A stretch of 64,000 nt of DNA from Benincasa hispida. Its lineage: Eukaryota > Streptophyta > Magnoliopsida > Cucurbitales > Cucurbitaceae. A program made the translations under genes and the position numbers. The stretch lies in assembly GCF_009727055.1 (NCBI RefSeq), contig NC_052359.1, forward strand, positions 15,723,725 to 15,787,724. The letters are read 5' to 3'. The notes below the pieces were generated by a model. The model ran no database searches, was not told the DNA's origin, and worked only from the letters and a program-made list of their open reading frames with translations. Below are positions 1 to 10,373 of the stretch, in pieces. Within the stretch, counting starts at the first letter, position 1; every line of letters starts with the position of its first letter.

Positions 1-1340
1 TTCATTCTTAACCAATCTCTCAATCCTATTGTGATTAATCTGTAGTCTTAGATGCCAAAGATGAGCATTATCTTTAGGAGAAAATTTTCTTTTCTTAGTT
101 TTAGTGATTGCAATGTTGAACATTTCAATATTGTGGAACATTTTAGATATTAACGGCCTTAGTACATATAAGTTGCTTTCATTTGTTGCAAACAAAAATC
201 AATACCATTTTTTGAGATAAACACTTTATCCTGAATAAAAGATGCATTAAAATAGTGTCCTAGCAAATATGAAACTGAAATCAAGTACCTTTTAAAATTA
301 GGAACATAGTAAACATTCTCTAACAACATATACTTTGATTAAAAAAACAACTTCATACTCCCAACTACAACTACCAAGACAACCTCTTTTGTGCCAACCT
401 GTAGAGTCATCTCTCCCACTGCCAGTTGTTTCCAGGGACTAGTTTCTTGTAAAGAAGTACAAACGTGATTAATGGCTCCTGAATCAAGTATCCAGGTATT
501 GTTATCATTTTCCACCAAACACGTTTCCAAAACCAGTAAATCATATTTATCTTCTTTTTCCTTCTTTTTCTCGACCGAATATTTTGGACAATTTCTTTTC
601 CAATGCTCATCTTGGTTACAATGAAAATAGGTTCCTTTTGTAACTTTGACATTCTTGCCCTTTTGGGCAGTAGCAGTAGTGGTGGCTTTATTCCCCTTTC
701 CACCTTTTTTTTTTTTCACTTCTTCACATCAGATGAAGAGGAGGGCAGAGATTTAGGACTTCCCATTATTTCTTTTGGATTTCATTAAAGACTAAAATAT
801 ATGTAGCTTGTTAAGGAGGGTGGTGAGGTTGTAGTCAACTTTGTTCATAACACAATTGCTACGAAATTACAGAAAGTTGTCCGACAGTAATTGCATGATA
901 AAGCTCACCTGACTAGGCTCATTTATGAGACTTCCATTCATCTCAAGATGTTGAAATGGTTCATCATGTTAAGGACATGTTCCGTAACAAACGATTTTTC
1001 ATCCATCCACGCACTAAAGAAGAACTTAAGAGCATCATGCATGTCTTGTGAGGAAGCTTTTCCAAACTCATGTCATGCAATGAGTTTTTTGCCAGGATTT
1101 TAGATAAGTCTGCAAATATAGACCTTTGCCTTATTATTGGCCTTGGTCCATCTCTCATAAGCATCACGAACACTTTGTGATGCATTGTGCTCAGGGACTA
1201 GAGGACATTCCTCCTGTGAGAACGAATTTAAGGTCATCCATTACTAAAACCATACATCATTTTTTTTTTCAGGATAAGGATATATTTATACGGAGAAGGG
1301 TTAACACCTTTTCCAAGTATTTTCCTTTATACCCTTAGTA
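1..1340 (-). pseudogene. Ty1/copia gag–protease–pre-integrase remnant
   Basis: Degenerate coding remnant of a Ty1/copia retrotransposon read on the minus strand. From right to left it gives a gag-like stretch (about 1185–964), a CCHC zinc knuckle (about 632–597), an aspartic protease start WILDSGA (about 498–478) and, at the left edge, the gag-pre-integrase motif LWHLRL...NRIERLVKNE (70–1). The first knuckle cysteine is replaced by Tyr (YFHCNQDEHWKRNC), the usual T of DSGAT is I, and the GH of the LRLGH motif is missing. Frames are broken between the blocks, so it is not functional. The integrase and reverse transcriptase would lie left of position 1. Confidence 0.8.
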
Positions 1341-1344
1341 CTAA

Positions 1345-1942
1345 TTAATTAAATAACCCTTATTTAATTAATTGGCACATTAATTAAATGACCATATATT
1401 AAATCCTATTTAATATATACATTTAATTAATTATCATAAATATCATATATTTACACTAACCTCCAATCTCCATAATTTCTTGATCAATTAATTAACTATT
1501 GATTAATCAATTAAATGACTATATTAAATCATATTTAATATGGTGTTATACTATAAATATCACATATTTACATGTATACATCTCTTTATGAATCCAATTC
1601 ATACAAATCTTATTCAAAAATATCTCTCTTACATAATTTGGATTATAGATTATATCTATAATTAACCATTATATATTAATCTCATTAATATAAAATTACC
1701 TCATTTGATTTGAACAATTTAAATCATTCCTCATTACTATCCTTTACTAAGCTAACATGGGGAGCTTATGGATCTACAAATTAGAAGCTCAATTGATATG
1801 AGATTAATAGATTAAACTCCTTTAATCCAACTCATCGATATTCATTAACTATCGATCACTCCACTAAAGATCGATAGCTACACTCTTCACACTGTAGACA
1901 TATTTTTGTGTCTACAGATATAACCAATAAACAGAGTGATGA
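1345..1942 (-). mobile_element. Long-LTR family copy, inner part (split by solo LTR)
   Basis: Minus-strand piece of a long LTR. The stretch 1740–1942 (AGCTTATGGATCTACA..., GAGATTAATAG, ATATAACCA) aligns by eye with the middle of the LTR at 38907–40704, and 1345–1740 is the AT-rich tract that follows it in other copies. The copy is interrupted at 1942/3740 by a Ty3-type solo LTR and resumes at 3740. The distal half of the LTR seems to be missing on the left, where gag remnants begin. Confidence 0.6.
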
Positions 1943-3739
1943 TGTAAACCCTTGAAGTTTTACTTAAGTGAATTAGGTTAGAATTTAGTTAATAAGGAAG
2001 CTTGAAGAAGAATAAAAGATGAGGAAAATGCCTTAAGTGTTGAAAACTAGATTTTAAGGGCTAAAACATAAGTTGTGGTTAAGTTGGGTTAAGAGGACAA
2101 AAATTTGACGAAGTATAGGAACCATGCGTTAATGACATGCATTGGTGAGGATACTTGGTGAGCAATGACCTTGTCTTTTGAGGTTAGGCGAGTTCATTTT
2201 ATAGTTAATTGTGTGATCGTGTGGTGATGCTAGGCATTGAAGTTGTGCAAGCCAAGGTGATTGAGTTAACACATGAGAACACCATGCGTTAATAAGGGTA
2301 GGGCAGCAGCCAAAGGCTTGTAGTGGTTAGTGAAGATTGCAGTCAAAGGTGTGCTATGCGATGACAAGCATAGGCGATGCTAGGTAATGCAGGACTTGAG
2401 GCGTTGGCATGGGCGCTATCTAGATTGTTTTGCGATGGCCAAGAGCTTGCCATGCGTTAATGGAAAGACATGCGATGGCTAAGCCATCTTGAGGTTGGGG
2501 AAGCCTCATGGACGCATGCGACAAGGATGGCATAGGCAAGGAGACTTGACATTGGATTTTGTTGGCATGCAATGAAGAAACCATGTGACAACCTAAGTGT
2601 GGATGATGAACGCATGAGGAAATGTGTTGGTCGAAGAGGGTATGCACCAAGGAGAGCTATGTGTGGGAAGAAGGGTTCAGCTAAGGGGGAGCATGCAATG
2701 GTCTTAATGTTAGTATGGGCGCAAGAAAGAGTCAGGCATTAGACAAGGCCATGCGATCAAGAGGGATATGTGACCATAAGATGGGTTATGCGTTGACAAG
2801 GAGTGGCTTGTAAAGCAAGGTTAGATTAATAGCTAATCCAAACAAGTGGCTAACTAAGGGTGATTTGGGCTTGAATAAAGGTACGGTGGACGCACAAGGA
2901 GACATGCAAAGTGTAGGATTTGCGTTGGCCTAAGGAGATGAGGACACTTCAAGGTAGAGGTGTCAAGGGGAGGCATTGGCAATGCAAGGAGAAGGCACCT
3001 AAACATGCAAATTACTCGTGCAAATTAAGTGAAATGATTTGAATTATATGTATATGCTATTGTACATACGTGTTATCTGGATTTTATTTATTGATTTGAT
3101 TTTTGGTATTTATGCATAACATGAATTGCATTAGAAACTGGGATTGTACCTTGGAAAATTGTTGTCGTGTCTTTAGCACGTCTAACTAGATATTGTTGAC
3201 ATGTGCACATTCGGCAAGATATAAGAGTATTGGGATTGTTTCCACAACATGCACAGCAGGAAGTTCACAGGAACCCCTAGGGAATGTATGATCATGCCAG
3301 GGCTAGCTAGTTATCAGGTTGGGAAGGTTACATTGTTATGTGTGATGTTTGTTTGACAGTGAAATTGGTTTCCCAAAAATAAATTTCTTTCTTTTAAAAA
3401 TATACCACTCACTATGCTTTATAGCTCACATTTTCCAATGTTTTATATTCTTTTCCCCCCAGGTAGCAGAAGCAAGACGTTCTAGGAAAAGCCACCCAAG
3501 ATCTGGAACTGCTACTCTCTCACAGAGCGAGACTCGGACTAGGTTATCTTTGAAAGTCATTAGGATTGTTAAAGCTAATATTGTATAATAGTATGAATCT
3601 TTGTAACTATTCATAAGAATTAGTTAAGTTTCATACATATTAGCTATCTATGAGTTGGTGAAAGTTGACAAGGGTGGTATCAGCTGTCTTCATATCTTCA
3701 TCTAGGTCTGGGAGACAAGGCTCGGGAGGGGGTGTGACA
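1943..3739 (+). mobile_element. Solo LTR of a Ty3/gypsy (Tekay/Del-like) element
   Basis: About 1.8 kb starting TGTAAACCC and ending GTGTGACA, with no coding sequence. The 3' part (around 3400–3500, 'ctcactatgctttatagctcac' followed by a short run and CAGGTAGCAG) has the layout of the 3' LTR at 51864–54121, which starts TGTAAAACCC and ends GTTATGACA. Flanks GATGA (1938–1942) and GATGG (3740–3744) match at 4 of 5 positions, as expected for an old target-site duplication. The flanks on the two sides continue one and the same host LTR, so this is an insertion. The 2100–3000 part is rich in ATGCG / TGCGTTAA words. Confidence 0.7.
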
Positions 3740-4596
3740 GATGGCCCTTCACAAATGCTCATAACAACAACTGGGTCAAAATATCGTTTTATACTTGTAG
3801 TTACATCTAACTTCTTAAGTACCACTTTAATGAACAAACAGTTTATAGTCCAACCATAAACTAACACCTTTTGGGCCAGTGAGAGGTTGAGGCTTCATTG
3901 TTCAAGATCCGAAACTAACTATTAAGGGAGCAATTTATCTACTTTCCCAATGAATGGGAAGAAGTGAATCCCATCTTGTGTAGTTTTGTTCCCAACTCCC
4001 TAATTAGACAAATCCCTAAAATGATAGGCTTATTGAGTCGGCTATCATGGCCACTCTCACCCATATAGATCAAAAGACTGCCAACATAAACAGGAGTTCA
4101 CAACTCACTTAGGATTAAGGTTAAGTCGCCTATGGTCATCCTAGTGAAATGTCAGTTTCTTCAAGTAATGGTGTTATAAAGAAAAACTAATTATTTCGTG
4201 GTCCAGTCTATATATAAACTTTTGTACATAGGATACCCCCACCCACATGTCTTTACATGAGCAATATGGTTCATATTATTTGTAACACTTACATCTCATG
4301 TAACAATTATAAAGTGGGTTGTATCCACAGTGTTACTAAGATAAAATACCCAATCTTCATCCATTTACTGCAGACTTTTTAGGTTATTACTTGAACATGA
4401 ACCACATGTATGTCAACCACATACTATTCAAATGACATCATACAACCTTGGATTATAATTTATTTGATTAAATTAATGTTGTCTAAATGTCAAACAAAAT
4501 ATCTCTAATTTTATTAGATAAAAAATTTGTGTTAACAAAACTACAAACTATGAGATACACTAGATTTAGGACATCAAACTCATTAGGGCTTCACCA
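3740..4596 (-). mobile_element. Long-LTR family copy, outer part (split by solo LTR)
   Basis: Continuation of the minus-strand LTR interrupted at 1942. It carries the family signature blocks in order: the GGCCAGTGAGAGG block (about 3875), 'aggcttattgagt' (4025), 'aacaggagttcacaac' (4090), 'ttgtaacac...gggttgtatcca' (4280–4335) and the start block, which on the minus strand reads GCCCTAAT...GATGTCCTAAA near 4590–4565. The LTR start is about 4596; the exact terminal bases are eroded. Confidence 0.65.
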
Positions 4597-5443
4597 TTCT
4601 TCATTTATTCTTTGTTAAGATAGATATTCATGTTTGGCTTGCCAATGTTTATGTGTAGATTGATAGACTATTTAGAATGGCCCGTTTACAACATTGCATG
4701 ATTGGTTTAATTCAAGAACAAAAATCGATTAGTAACTTAAACCATCCAAGTCTAATCGCCTTAGTGATTTCCCTTAGACTTAATGTGGGTGTGAGATTTT
4801 TATGGACACCATCAAACCACAATAATCCAACATCTAGTTTAATTAAGAATTTAACTAATGAATTTGGGTACTTGTGATATGATTATCACAAGTCTGTTAA
4901 GCATATGAATTAACCAGTAGTTATCCTTAGTGTTCTATGATCAGTCAATCAAATGGGTGCATCCGACTTCCTATGCTAGGTTTTTTCTCATTAACTAATA
5001 TCACTTGCAATTTTTTCATCTTTACATTCTTACAATTTACTTTCCAAGAAAAATTCATCCATTGCAATCACAATAACCCTCCTCTGATTACCTCTAGGAA
5101 TTTGAATCATAATTAAAGGGAAACACAATCATTTCTTGTGGATTAACCCAACCTGCTACTACTATTGTTTTAGCTAGTGTATGGAGTTTATAAATTTCAT
5201 TTGGTGGGTCGAGAAAGGATTCAATACCTTTGTAAACCTGTCAAATTTTTTTGCACGAATAACAACATTAAACTAAAAGGCCATAAAAAATGACCACCTA
5301 GGAAAAACAAGTCATATGAAAATAATGAAGAACCATAATAATGAACTACCTAGGATGTCTATGCTCATAAGAAATCACAAAGCTACTAACCAATAGTAAT
5401 GGAATTTTGCTCAAAGTTTCCTCTTGTAATATATGTGTATATN
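4597..5443. other. No gene recognised
   Basis: AT-rich sequence between the degenerate LTR and the microsatellite. Short open frames exist (for example plus 4677–4877) but show no recognisable family. A single ambiguous base N lies at 5443, at the edge of the microsatellite. Confidence 0.6.
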
Positions 5444-5540
5444 TGTATGTATGTATGTATGTATGTATGTATGTATGTATGTATGTATGTATGTATGTAT
5501 GTATGTATGTATGTATGTATGTATGTATGTATGTATGTAT
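5444..5540. repeat. (GTAT)n tetranucleotide microsatellite
   Basis: About 24 perfect GTAT units, followed by GCAT variants to about 5564. The repeat period of four leaves all frames open on both strands, which produces spurious Tyr/Met/Cys/Val or Thr/His/Ile peptides. The N at 5443 suggests base-calling difficulty here, so the unit count may be unreliable. Confidence 0.97.
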
Positions 5541-5564
5541 GCATGCATGCATGTATGTACATGC

Positions 5565-6422
5565 AAACGGCCTTCAAGTGGTAGCAATAGTAAATTTGTT
5601 TAATAAGCAAAAAGAGTGACATACAAAATTAGAAGACATACACACTTGTGTGTTATTTGTTGCACACACTCTGGTTCTTAAGTCAGAGAGCAAATAACTA
5701 CATCAAGTTAAGAGTTTGTGAATGGAGAATTTACATTTCCTAGAGCTATAATAATATATTTATAAGAATGGTTGACCTAGATTGTCCTGGTAGGATTTCA
5801 GATTTACTTTAGGATAATTATTTATCTAACAAGGGGGGAGGCGTGCCTTGTTTTGCATTTGCCCAAGGTCAGTCAAGGCGAGCAACTTTCTCTAGGCCCA
5901 TTTTGAACCTAGGATGATGCTTTGGGCCATGGCATGCACAAGACATACCTCATTAGATATTTTGTTAAATTTAGCCTTAGCTTTAGTAAGGCCAAGCACG
6001 TTAATTTGGGTCTTGACCCGAGCTAACCCTCTTTCTTAGGCCCAAAATAGGCCTAGAGTGCTATTTTTCCCAAAATTTTTTGTATTTTTTTTACATTGTT
6101 GCTTATGTCCCTATTTTATATCAATTATGTCTTTTGGTCCAAAATCACCCATAACATTAGCTCCCACTATCAAGTTGAAGTTTGTGGTTCAACTTTTCAC
6201 CATTATGGACTAAGCTTTTTGAGAACTCAATTTATGAGTACCATCTCCCCTTCATATTGTGTCTTCATATGTGCTTGGTTTCAAGTATCAATCTATAAGC
6301 TACCTGTCGCAAGATCTATCTTTAGGATTGTTGGGCCTGTCGAACCAAATACTTTTGAGGTCCAACTGATTTTCCAAAGTTGTGCACTAGATTTTACCTC
6401 ACCCACCTTATTGATGAACATA
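5565..6422. other. No gene recognised
   Basis: Spacer between the microsatellite and the CACTA element. It contains a GC-richer block at about 5830–6050 (GGGGGGAGGCGTGCC, repeated AGGCCC-type words) that looks like old repeat material. An open frame at 6096–6449 runs into the CACTA terminus and has no recognisable domain. Confidence 0.55.
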
Positions 6423-6439
6423 CACTACAAGAAAAACCA

Positions 6440-6840
6440 CCTTTCTTGACGTTTGAAATTTTAAATACTTGACGCTTTTATGAAAATGTCAAGAAATAGG
6501 TGATTTTAAAGAAAAAACGTTGAGAATTTATTTTGAAAAGCAGGGGTTGTGCATTTTTCCTAGAAAATATAGTACTTGATGTTTTAAAAATGTCAAGTTC
6601 AATTAATGGATTCTTGACTTTTTAAAAACGTCAAGAATTGTAGAATATATAGGGTAGCATTGCAACGCTAAAAAGTAGCATTGCAACGCTACGTATTTTG
6701 ATGAAAAAAATGAAAAACATGCGCGCCCACACAAGCAGCATTGCAACCCTTTTCAATAGTGTTGCAACGCTACGGGTTTTGATGGAAAAATTGCACGCTG
6801 TTCAACAACGTTGCAATGCTATCAGACAGATTTAAAAGAA
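6440..6840. repeat. Left subterminal repeats of the CACTA element
   Basis: Multiple copies of TTGACGTTT / TGTCAAG-type motifs in both orientations (6445–6640), followed by four copies of an AGCATTGCAACGCT-like word (about 6655–6825). In En/Spm-type elements such subterminal repeats are the binding sites for the element's own TNPA-class protein. The two motif types here could be two separate binding arrays (inference). Confidence 0.75.
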
Positions 6841-6984
6841 ATTCAGCAGATTTAGTCGATTTTATTCCAAACACACTCGAAATCTTCTTGGTTTTTCACT
6901 TCCCTTCAATGCATCTTTGTTATTCCATCAATCTTGAAGAGATTCTTCATTGAGGTGAGTAGATTTGAAGCATGAACTTTTAAA

Positions 6985-7230
6985 GTTGGAGCTTAATCTT
7001 GATTTTCTTGTTTAGATTAGGTTTAAGTCTTGATTTTCTTGGTTTGATTAGGCTTAATCTTGATTTTCTTGTTTATATTAGGCTTAATCTTGTTTAAATT
7101 AGTTTTAATTCTTGATTTTCTTAGTTTTAGGCATGAAGTTTCAAAGTTAGAGCTTGATTTTCTTGGTTTGAGGCATAAACTTTCAAAGTTAAGGCTTGAT
7201 TTTTTTGTTTGAAGCTTGAACTTTCAAAGT
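6985..7230. repeat. Short degenerate tandem repeat in the 5' leader of the CACTA gene
   Basis: Units of the type GCTTAATCTTGATTTTCTTG and GAACTTTCAAAGTT recur several times between 6985 and 7230, upstream of the transposase start codon. Probably leader or intron sequence; function unknown. Confidence 0.6.
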
Positions 7231-7775
7231 TAGGGTTTAGTCTCTCATGTATATTCTTGAATCTCATAATAAACTCTTGTTTCGTATTGTTCTTGAATGA
7301 TATTGAATTTTAGAGTACTTGGCAAAGTTGGGATAGCACTTTGCCAAAGTTAGGACTTTAATTTTAGAGAACTTTCTAGAACTTGCCACTTTTCTTTAAT
7401 TAAATGTTTGTCAAAGTTAGATACGTCAATGTGTCTAATTTGTTAGGGCTTTATGAACTAAATAATACTTTGCCAAACTTGGGTTCAATTTTTAGTTATT
7501 GGAATTAATATATGTTTAGCACATTAAAGCACATGCCCATCTTGGGTTCAATTTTTTGAGGTCCGATTACACCTTGGGTTCAATTTTTTTAGATGTGTTT
7601 GTCTGGATTCTCTGATTTGCCTTAAGGTTCTCTGATTTGTCTTACTTTCTCGAGGTTGGAATGTTGTAGAGCTAGAAATGACAAGTTCTATGTATTGGGA
7701 ACTTGTTTGTTTTCCACAACTTTTTTTTTTTAAGTTGATCATTGTTTATCATCTTTTCTTACTAGATTTACAATC

Positions 7776-8465
7776 ATGGATAAATCATGGATGCACGAGA
7801 GTAGATTATTCAAAGATTACAAATTGGGTGTGGAAATCTTCATAAAATATGGATTTTCTAATACATATAGCTCCTATGTTCGTTGTCCTTGTTTGAAATG
7901 TGGGAATTGTGAAAAGCATAGTAGCAAGAATATTAGAGATCATTTATATGTCAATGGATTGATGAAAGTTATAAAATTTGGTTTTGGCATGGGGAAAAAT
8001 TTCCTAACTCATCATTTTGTGGAGAATCTTTTAAGTTTGACACCCAATATGTATGAAGAGACTGATGTTGGAAGCTTAAAAGAAATAGTTGAAGTTGCTC
8101 ACGACGAATATTCAAGAGATCCGAATGGATTTGAGAAGTTGCTTAATGATGCTGAAAAACCATTATACGAAGGGTACAAAAAATACACTAAATTGTCTAC
8201 ATTTGTCAAATTGTATAATTTAAAAGTTAGATATGGATTGAATGATACTAGTTTTTCAGAACTACTCAAAACCTTAAAGGAAATTTTGCCCACTAGTAAT
8301 GAGCTCCCAAATTCAGTGTATGAAGCAAAGAAAACTTTAGGTGCACTAGGAATGGAATATGAGAAGATTCATGAATGCCTTAATGGCGTAAGTAATGTTA
8401 TTACTTTTGTAGACTTCAGTTCTAATGTTTTTTTCCAATTTTGGTCGTCTATATTTATGTTATAA
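7776..8465 (+). pseudogene. TNP2-like CACTA transposase, N-terminal fragment
   Basis: A 229-codon frame starting ATG at 7776. Residues 1–60 are the transposase-associated domain that opens TNP2 proteins: MDKSW at the N-terminus, a cysteine cluster CPCLKCGNC at residues 37–45, and a DHLYVNG block at 55–61. The stretch after about residue 62 (KVIKFGFGMG) departs from the family pattern (…YKIWFWHGE), suggesting small indels. Residues 127–205 match the next conserved block (LLNDAEKPLYEG, KLYNLK, SFSELLKTLKE, LGALGMEYEKIH). The family then continues into a Cys-rich stretch and the DDE catalytic core over several hundred residues; here the frame instead runs through an apparent splice donor at 8388–8392 and stops. 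It could still be translated and bind DNA, but cannot catalyse transposition. Confidence 0.85.
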
Positions 8466-8476
8466 ATCTTTTGTAG

Positions 8477-9343
8477 GTACTTGCACTCATCCTTTATTGA
8501 TTCAAAGGAAAGTTCACAATACACTTTTATAGATTCATCTCTTATTTCCTCTAGACATAACTCTCAGGAAGTTCAAATTCGAAACCTGTATTGTAGACTG
8601 ATAGTCTCAGAAGCAAACCAATTAGTTCTTACTCCTTTTAATCCTGGGTGAGTTAAAACACGTTTTGTTTTTATCAATTTTTATTAGCAATAAAAATACT
8701 AATTATATTTTATTAACTAGTGGTCATTGGGCACTACTTGCTATAAATGCATACAATGATACTATGTACTACCTAGACTCAATAAGGACAACATCACGGG
8801 TAGATATACGATATATAACTGACACGTAAGTTAATCTTTTTCATTTGTAGTGTTTGTTTTAAAGTGTACTTTATTTTAGAATAATTTGTGGTTATTTCTT
8901 GACAAATAGGGCAATTGCAATGTTTCAATCTCAAAAGAATATTAAAAAAAAAGCCGGAAGCAAACCTTATGGAGAATAGTAAAGGCAAGTATAAATTAAC
9001 AATGACTAATTCATCATATTAAGTAGATATCTAGTGCGCAAGGATTAATTCATTCTTATTTACTGGTTTTTTTCCTCTATAGTGTCCTCTACAAGTTGGG
9101 AGCACCGAATGTGGATAATACATCATGAGGTATATGAGGGATATTGTGACCAAAAGAAGCATTGTCATCTCAGATTTGGAATGTTATCGTTATTTCGACA
9201 TTTTAAATAGCATAAGGAAAAATAGAATCCATTATAATATTTGGCTTTTATGTTTATAGATTGATACAAGGAAACTGTACTCATAAATCGAGTTAGATGA
9301 GGTGTGGATAGAGTTGGTTGAATTTTTAGGTTGCTACATGTGA
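8477..9343 (+). pseudogene. C48 (Ulp1/SUMO-protease-like) domain, broken
   Basis: Multi-exon remnant of a Ulp1-type cysteine protease of the kind carried by some plant CACTA and MULE elements. Likely exons are 8477–8647, 8721–8825, 8910–8984, 9083 to about 9180, and 9260–9343. The catalytic triad is recognisable: His in GHWALLAIN, Asp in YYLDS (both exon 2) and Cys in GSTECG (exon 4), with the oxyanion Gln in CPLQVG. It is disabled by an extra base in an A run near 8942–8952, an in-frame TAA directly after STECG (where the family has Tyr), and a TAA in the last exon (YS*IELDE). The third intron would use a GC donor (AAAG|GCAAGT). It follows the transposase fragment in the same orientation, so both may have been one transcript. 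Confidence 0.75.
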
Positions 9344-9744
9344 TCTAGTTGGTCATTTTGGATGTGTTTGCTCTGGCTAATCAATTTCTGGATTTACTTC
9401 ATATCCATATAGGTGTAAATATCTTTTGGTATTGTTCAAATATGGACCGGGGGGAGGGTTGATAATTTTGGATTGGTAAATGTGTGGGTAGATAGATGTT
9501 TTGTTGATAAAAATTTTGAAAATGTATTTTTTGAAACTGTTCATATTGAGTTGACTCTTAGAATTATGTTCCTTAGGTTGTATATATTTACAATGTTAAA
9601 GAAGTTAAGTTTTTATAAAGAGATATTGGTGATTTTTTGTTGATATATAAGTTTGTCAATGCGTATATATTGTTTATTTGTTTGATGAATGTTTGTCATA
9701 TATATACCAAATGTGGTTGTTGGATCAACATACAGGAGCAATTA

Positions 9745-10142
9745 TAGGTAAAAACGTCAACATTGTAGATTTTTCTAAAACAAAAAAATAAAATCACAAG
9801 CAAATTTCTTGACTTTTTTAAACGTCAAGTTCACAAAATTTTTTGACCTTTTTTCCTTGTCAAGAATGCTCATATTCTTGACATTTCAAAAATGTCAAGT
9901 TTCTGTGTTTCTTAACGTTTTTTAAATGTCAAGTTCACAAATTTTTTTTACCTTTTTTCCTTGTCAAGAATGTCCATATTCTTAACATTTCAAACATGTC
10001 AAATGTCACTTTTCTTGACGTTTTTAAAACGTCAAGCAAATCGACATTCTTGACACTGGCTTCCTCGACGTTTTTAAAAAGGTCAAGAAAAGTCATTCTT
10101 GACATTTAAAAAACGTCAAGAAACATTGTTTTTGTAGTAGTG
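9745..10142. repeat. Right subterminal repeats of the CACTA element
   Basis: Dense array of CTTGACGTTTTTAAAACG-type palindromes and half-sites in both orientations, ending in the inverted CACTA terminus. The best palindromic unit, CTTGACGTTTTTAAAACGTC, lies at about 10014–10034. It mirrors the motif set at 6440–6640, confirming that both ends belong to the same element. Confidence 0.85.
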
Positions 10143-10199
10143 ACCCCCTAGCTAGACTGACTAAATGGAAAAAAAAAATCAAAAACTAAATATTTTATT

Positions 10200-10373
10200 A
10201 GACGAGTCGGGTCTTTAGTTTTCAAACTTTTGTTTGGCTTTTAAAAGTATTGGTAGATGGTGAATAATAAAATGAAGAAACGTATAAGTGGAACATTGTT
10301 TTTTATAAGCTTAATTCTTAAAAGTCAAAAAGCCAAAAACCAAAAATCAAAATGATTATCAAAGCATACCTAA
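10200..10373. mobile_element. MITE remnant (possible)
   Basis: Short AT-rich stretch with degenerate inverted ends: TTTGTTTGGCTTTTAAAAG near 10228 and its rough complement CTTAAAAGTCAAAAAGCC near 10317. The minus strand from 10373 begins TTTAGGTATGCTTTGATAAT, resembling the terminus of the better preserved MITE at 41550–41841. Divergent, so tentative. Confidence 0.35.

Larger units (their letters stand above)
6423..10142 (+). mobile_element. CACTA (En/Spm-type) DNA transposon, internally deleted
   Basis: Begins CACTACAAGAAAAACC at 6423 and ends in the inverted complement of CACTACTACAAAAAC at 10142, the classic plant CACTA terminus. The right end carries an extra CTA compared with the left. 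Both subterminal regions are packed with CTTGACGTTT...AACGTCAAG palindromic units. Inside, on the plus strand, lie the N-terminal part of a TNP2-type transposase (7776–8465) and a broken C48 protease (8477–9343). The catalytic core of TNP2 is absent, so the element cannot mobilise itself. A 3-bp target duplication is not clear (ATA on the left, ACC on the right), in keeping with the altered right terminus. Confidence 0.88.

Noticed and set aside
5346..5622. Long open frames on both strands giving Tyr-Ile-His-Thr or Met-Tyr-Val-Cys repeats
   Set aside because: Direct consequence of a stop-free tetranucleotide repeat; no start context or domain.
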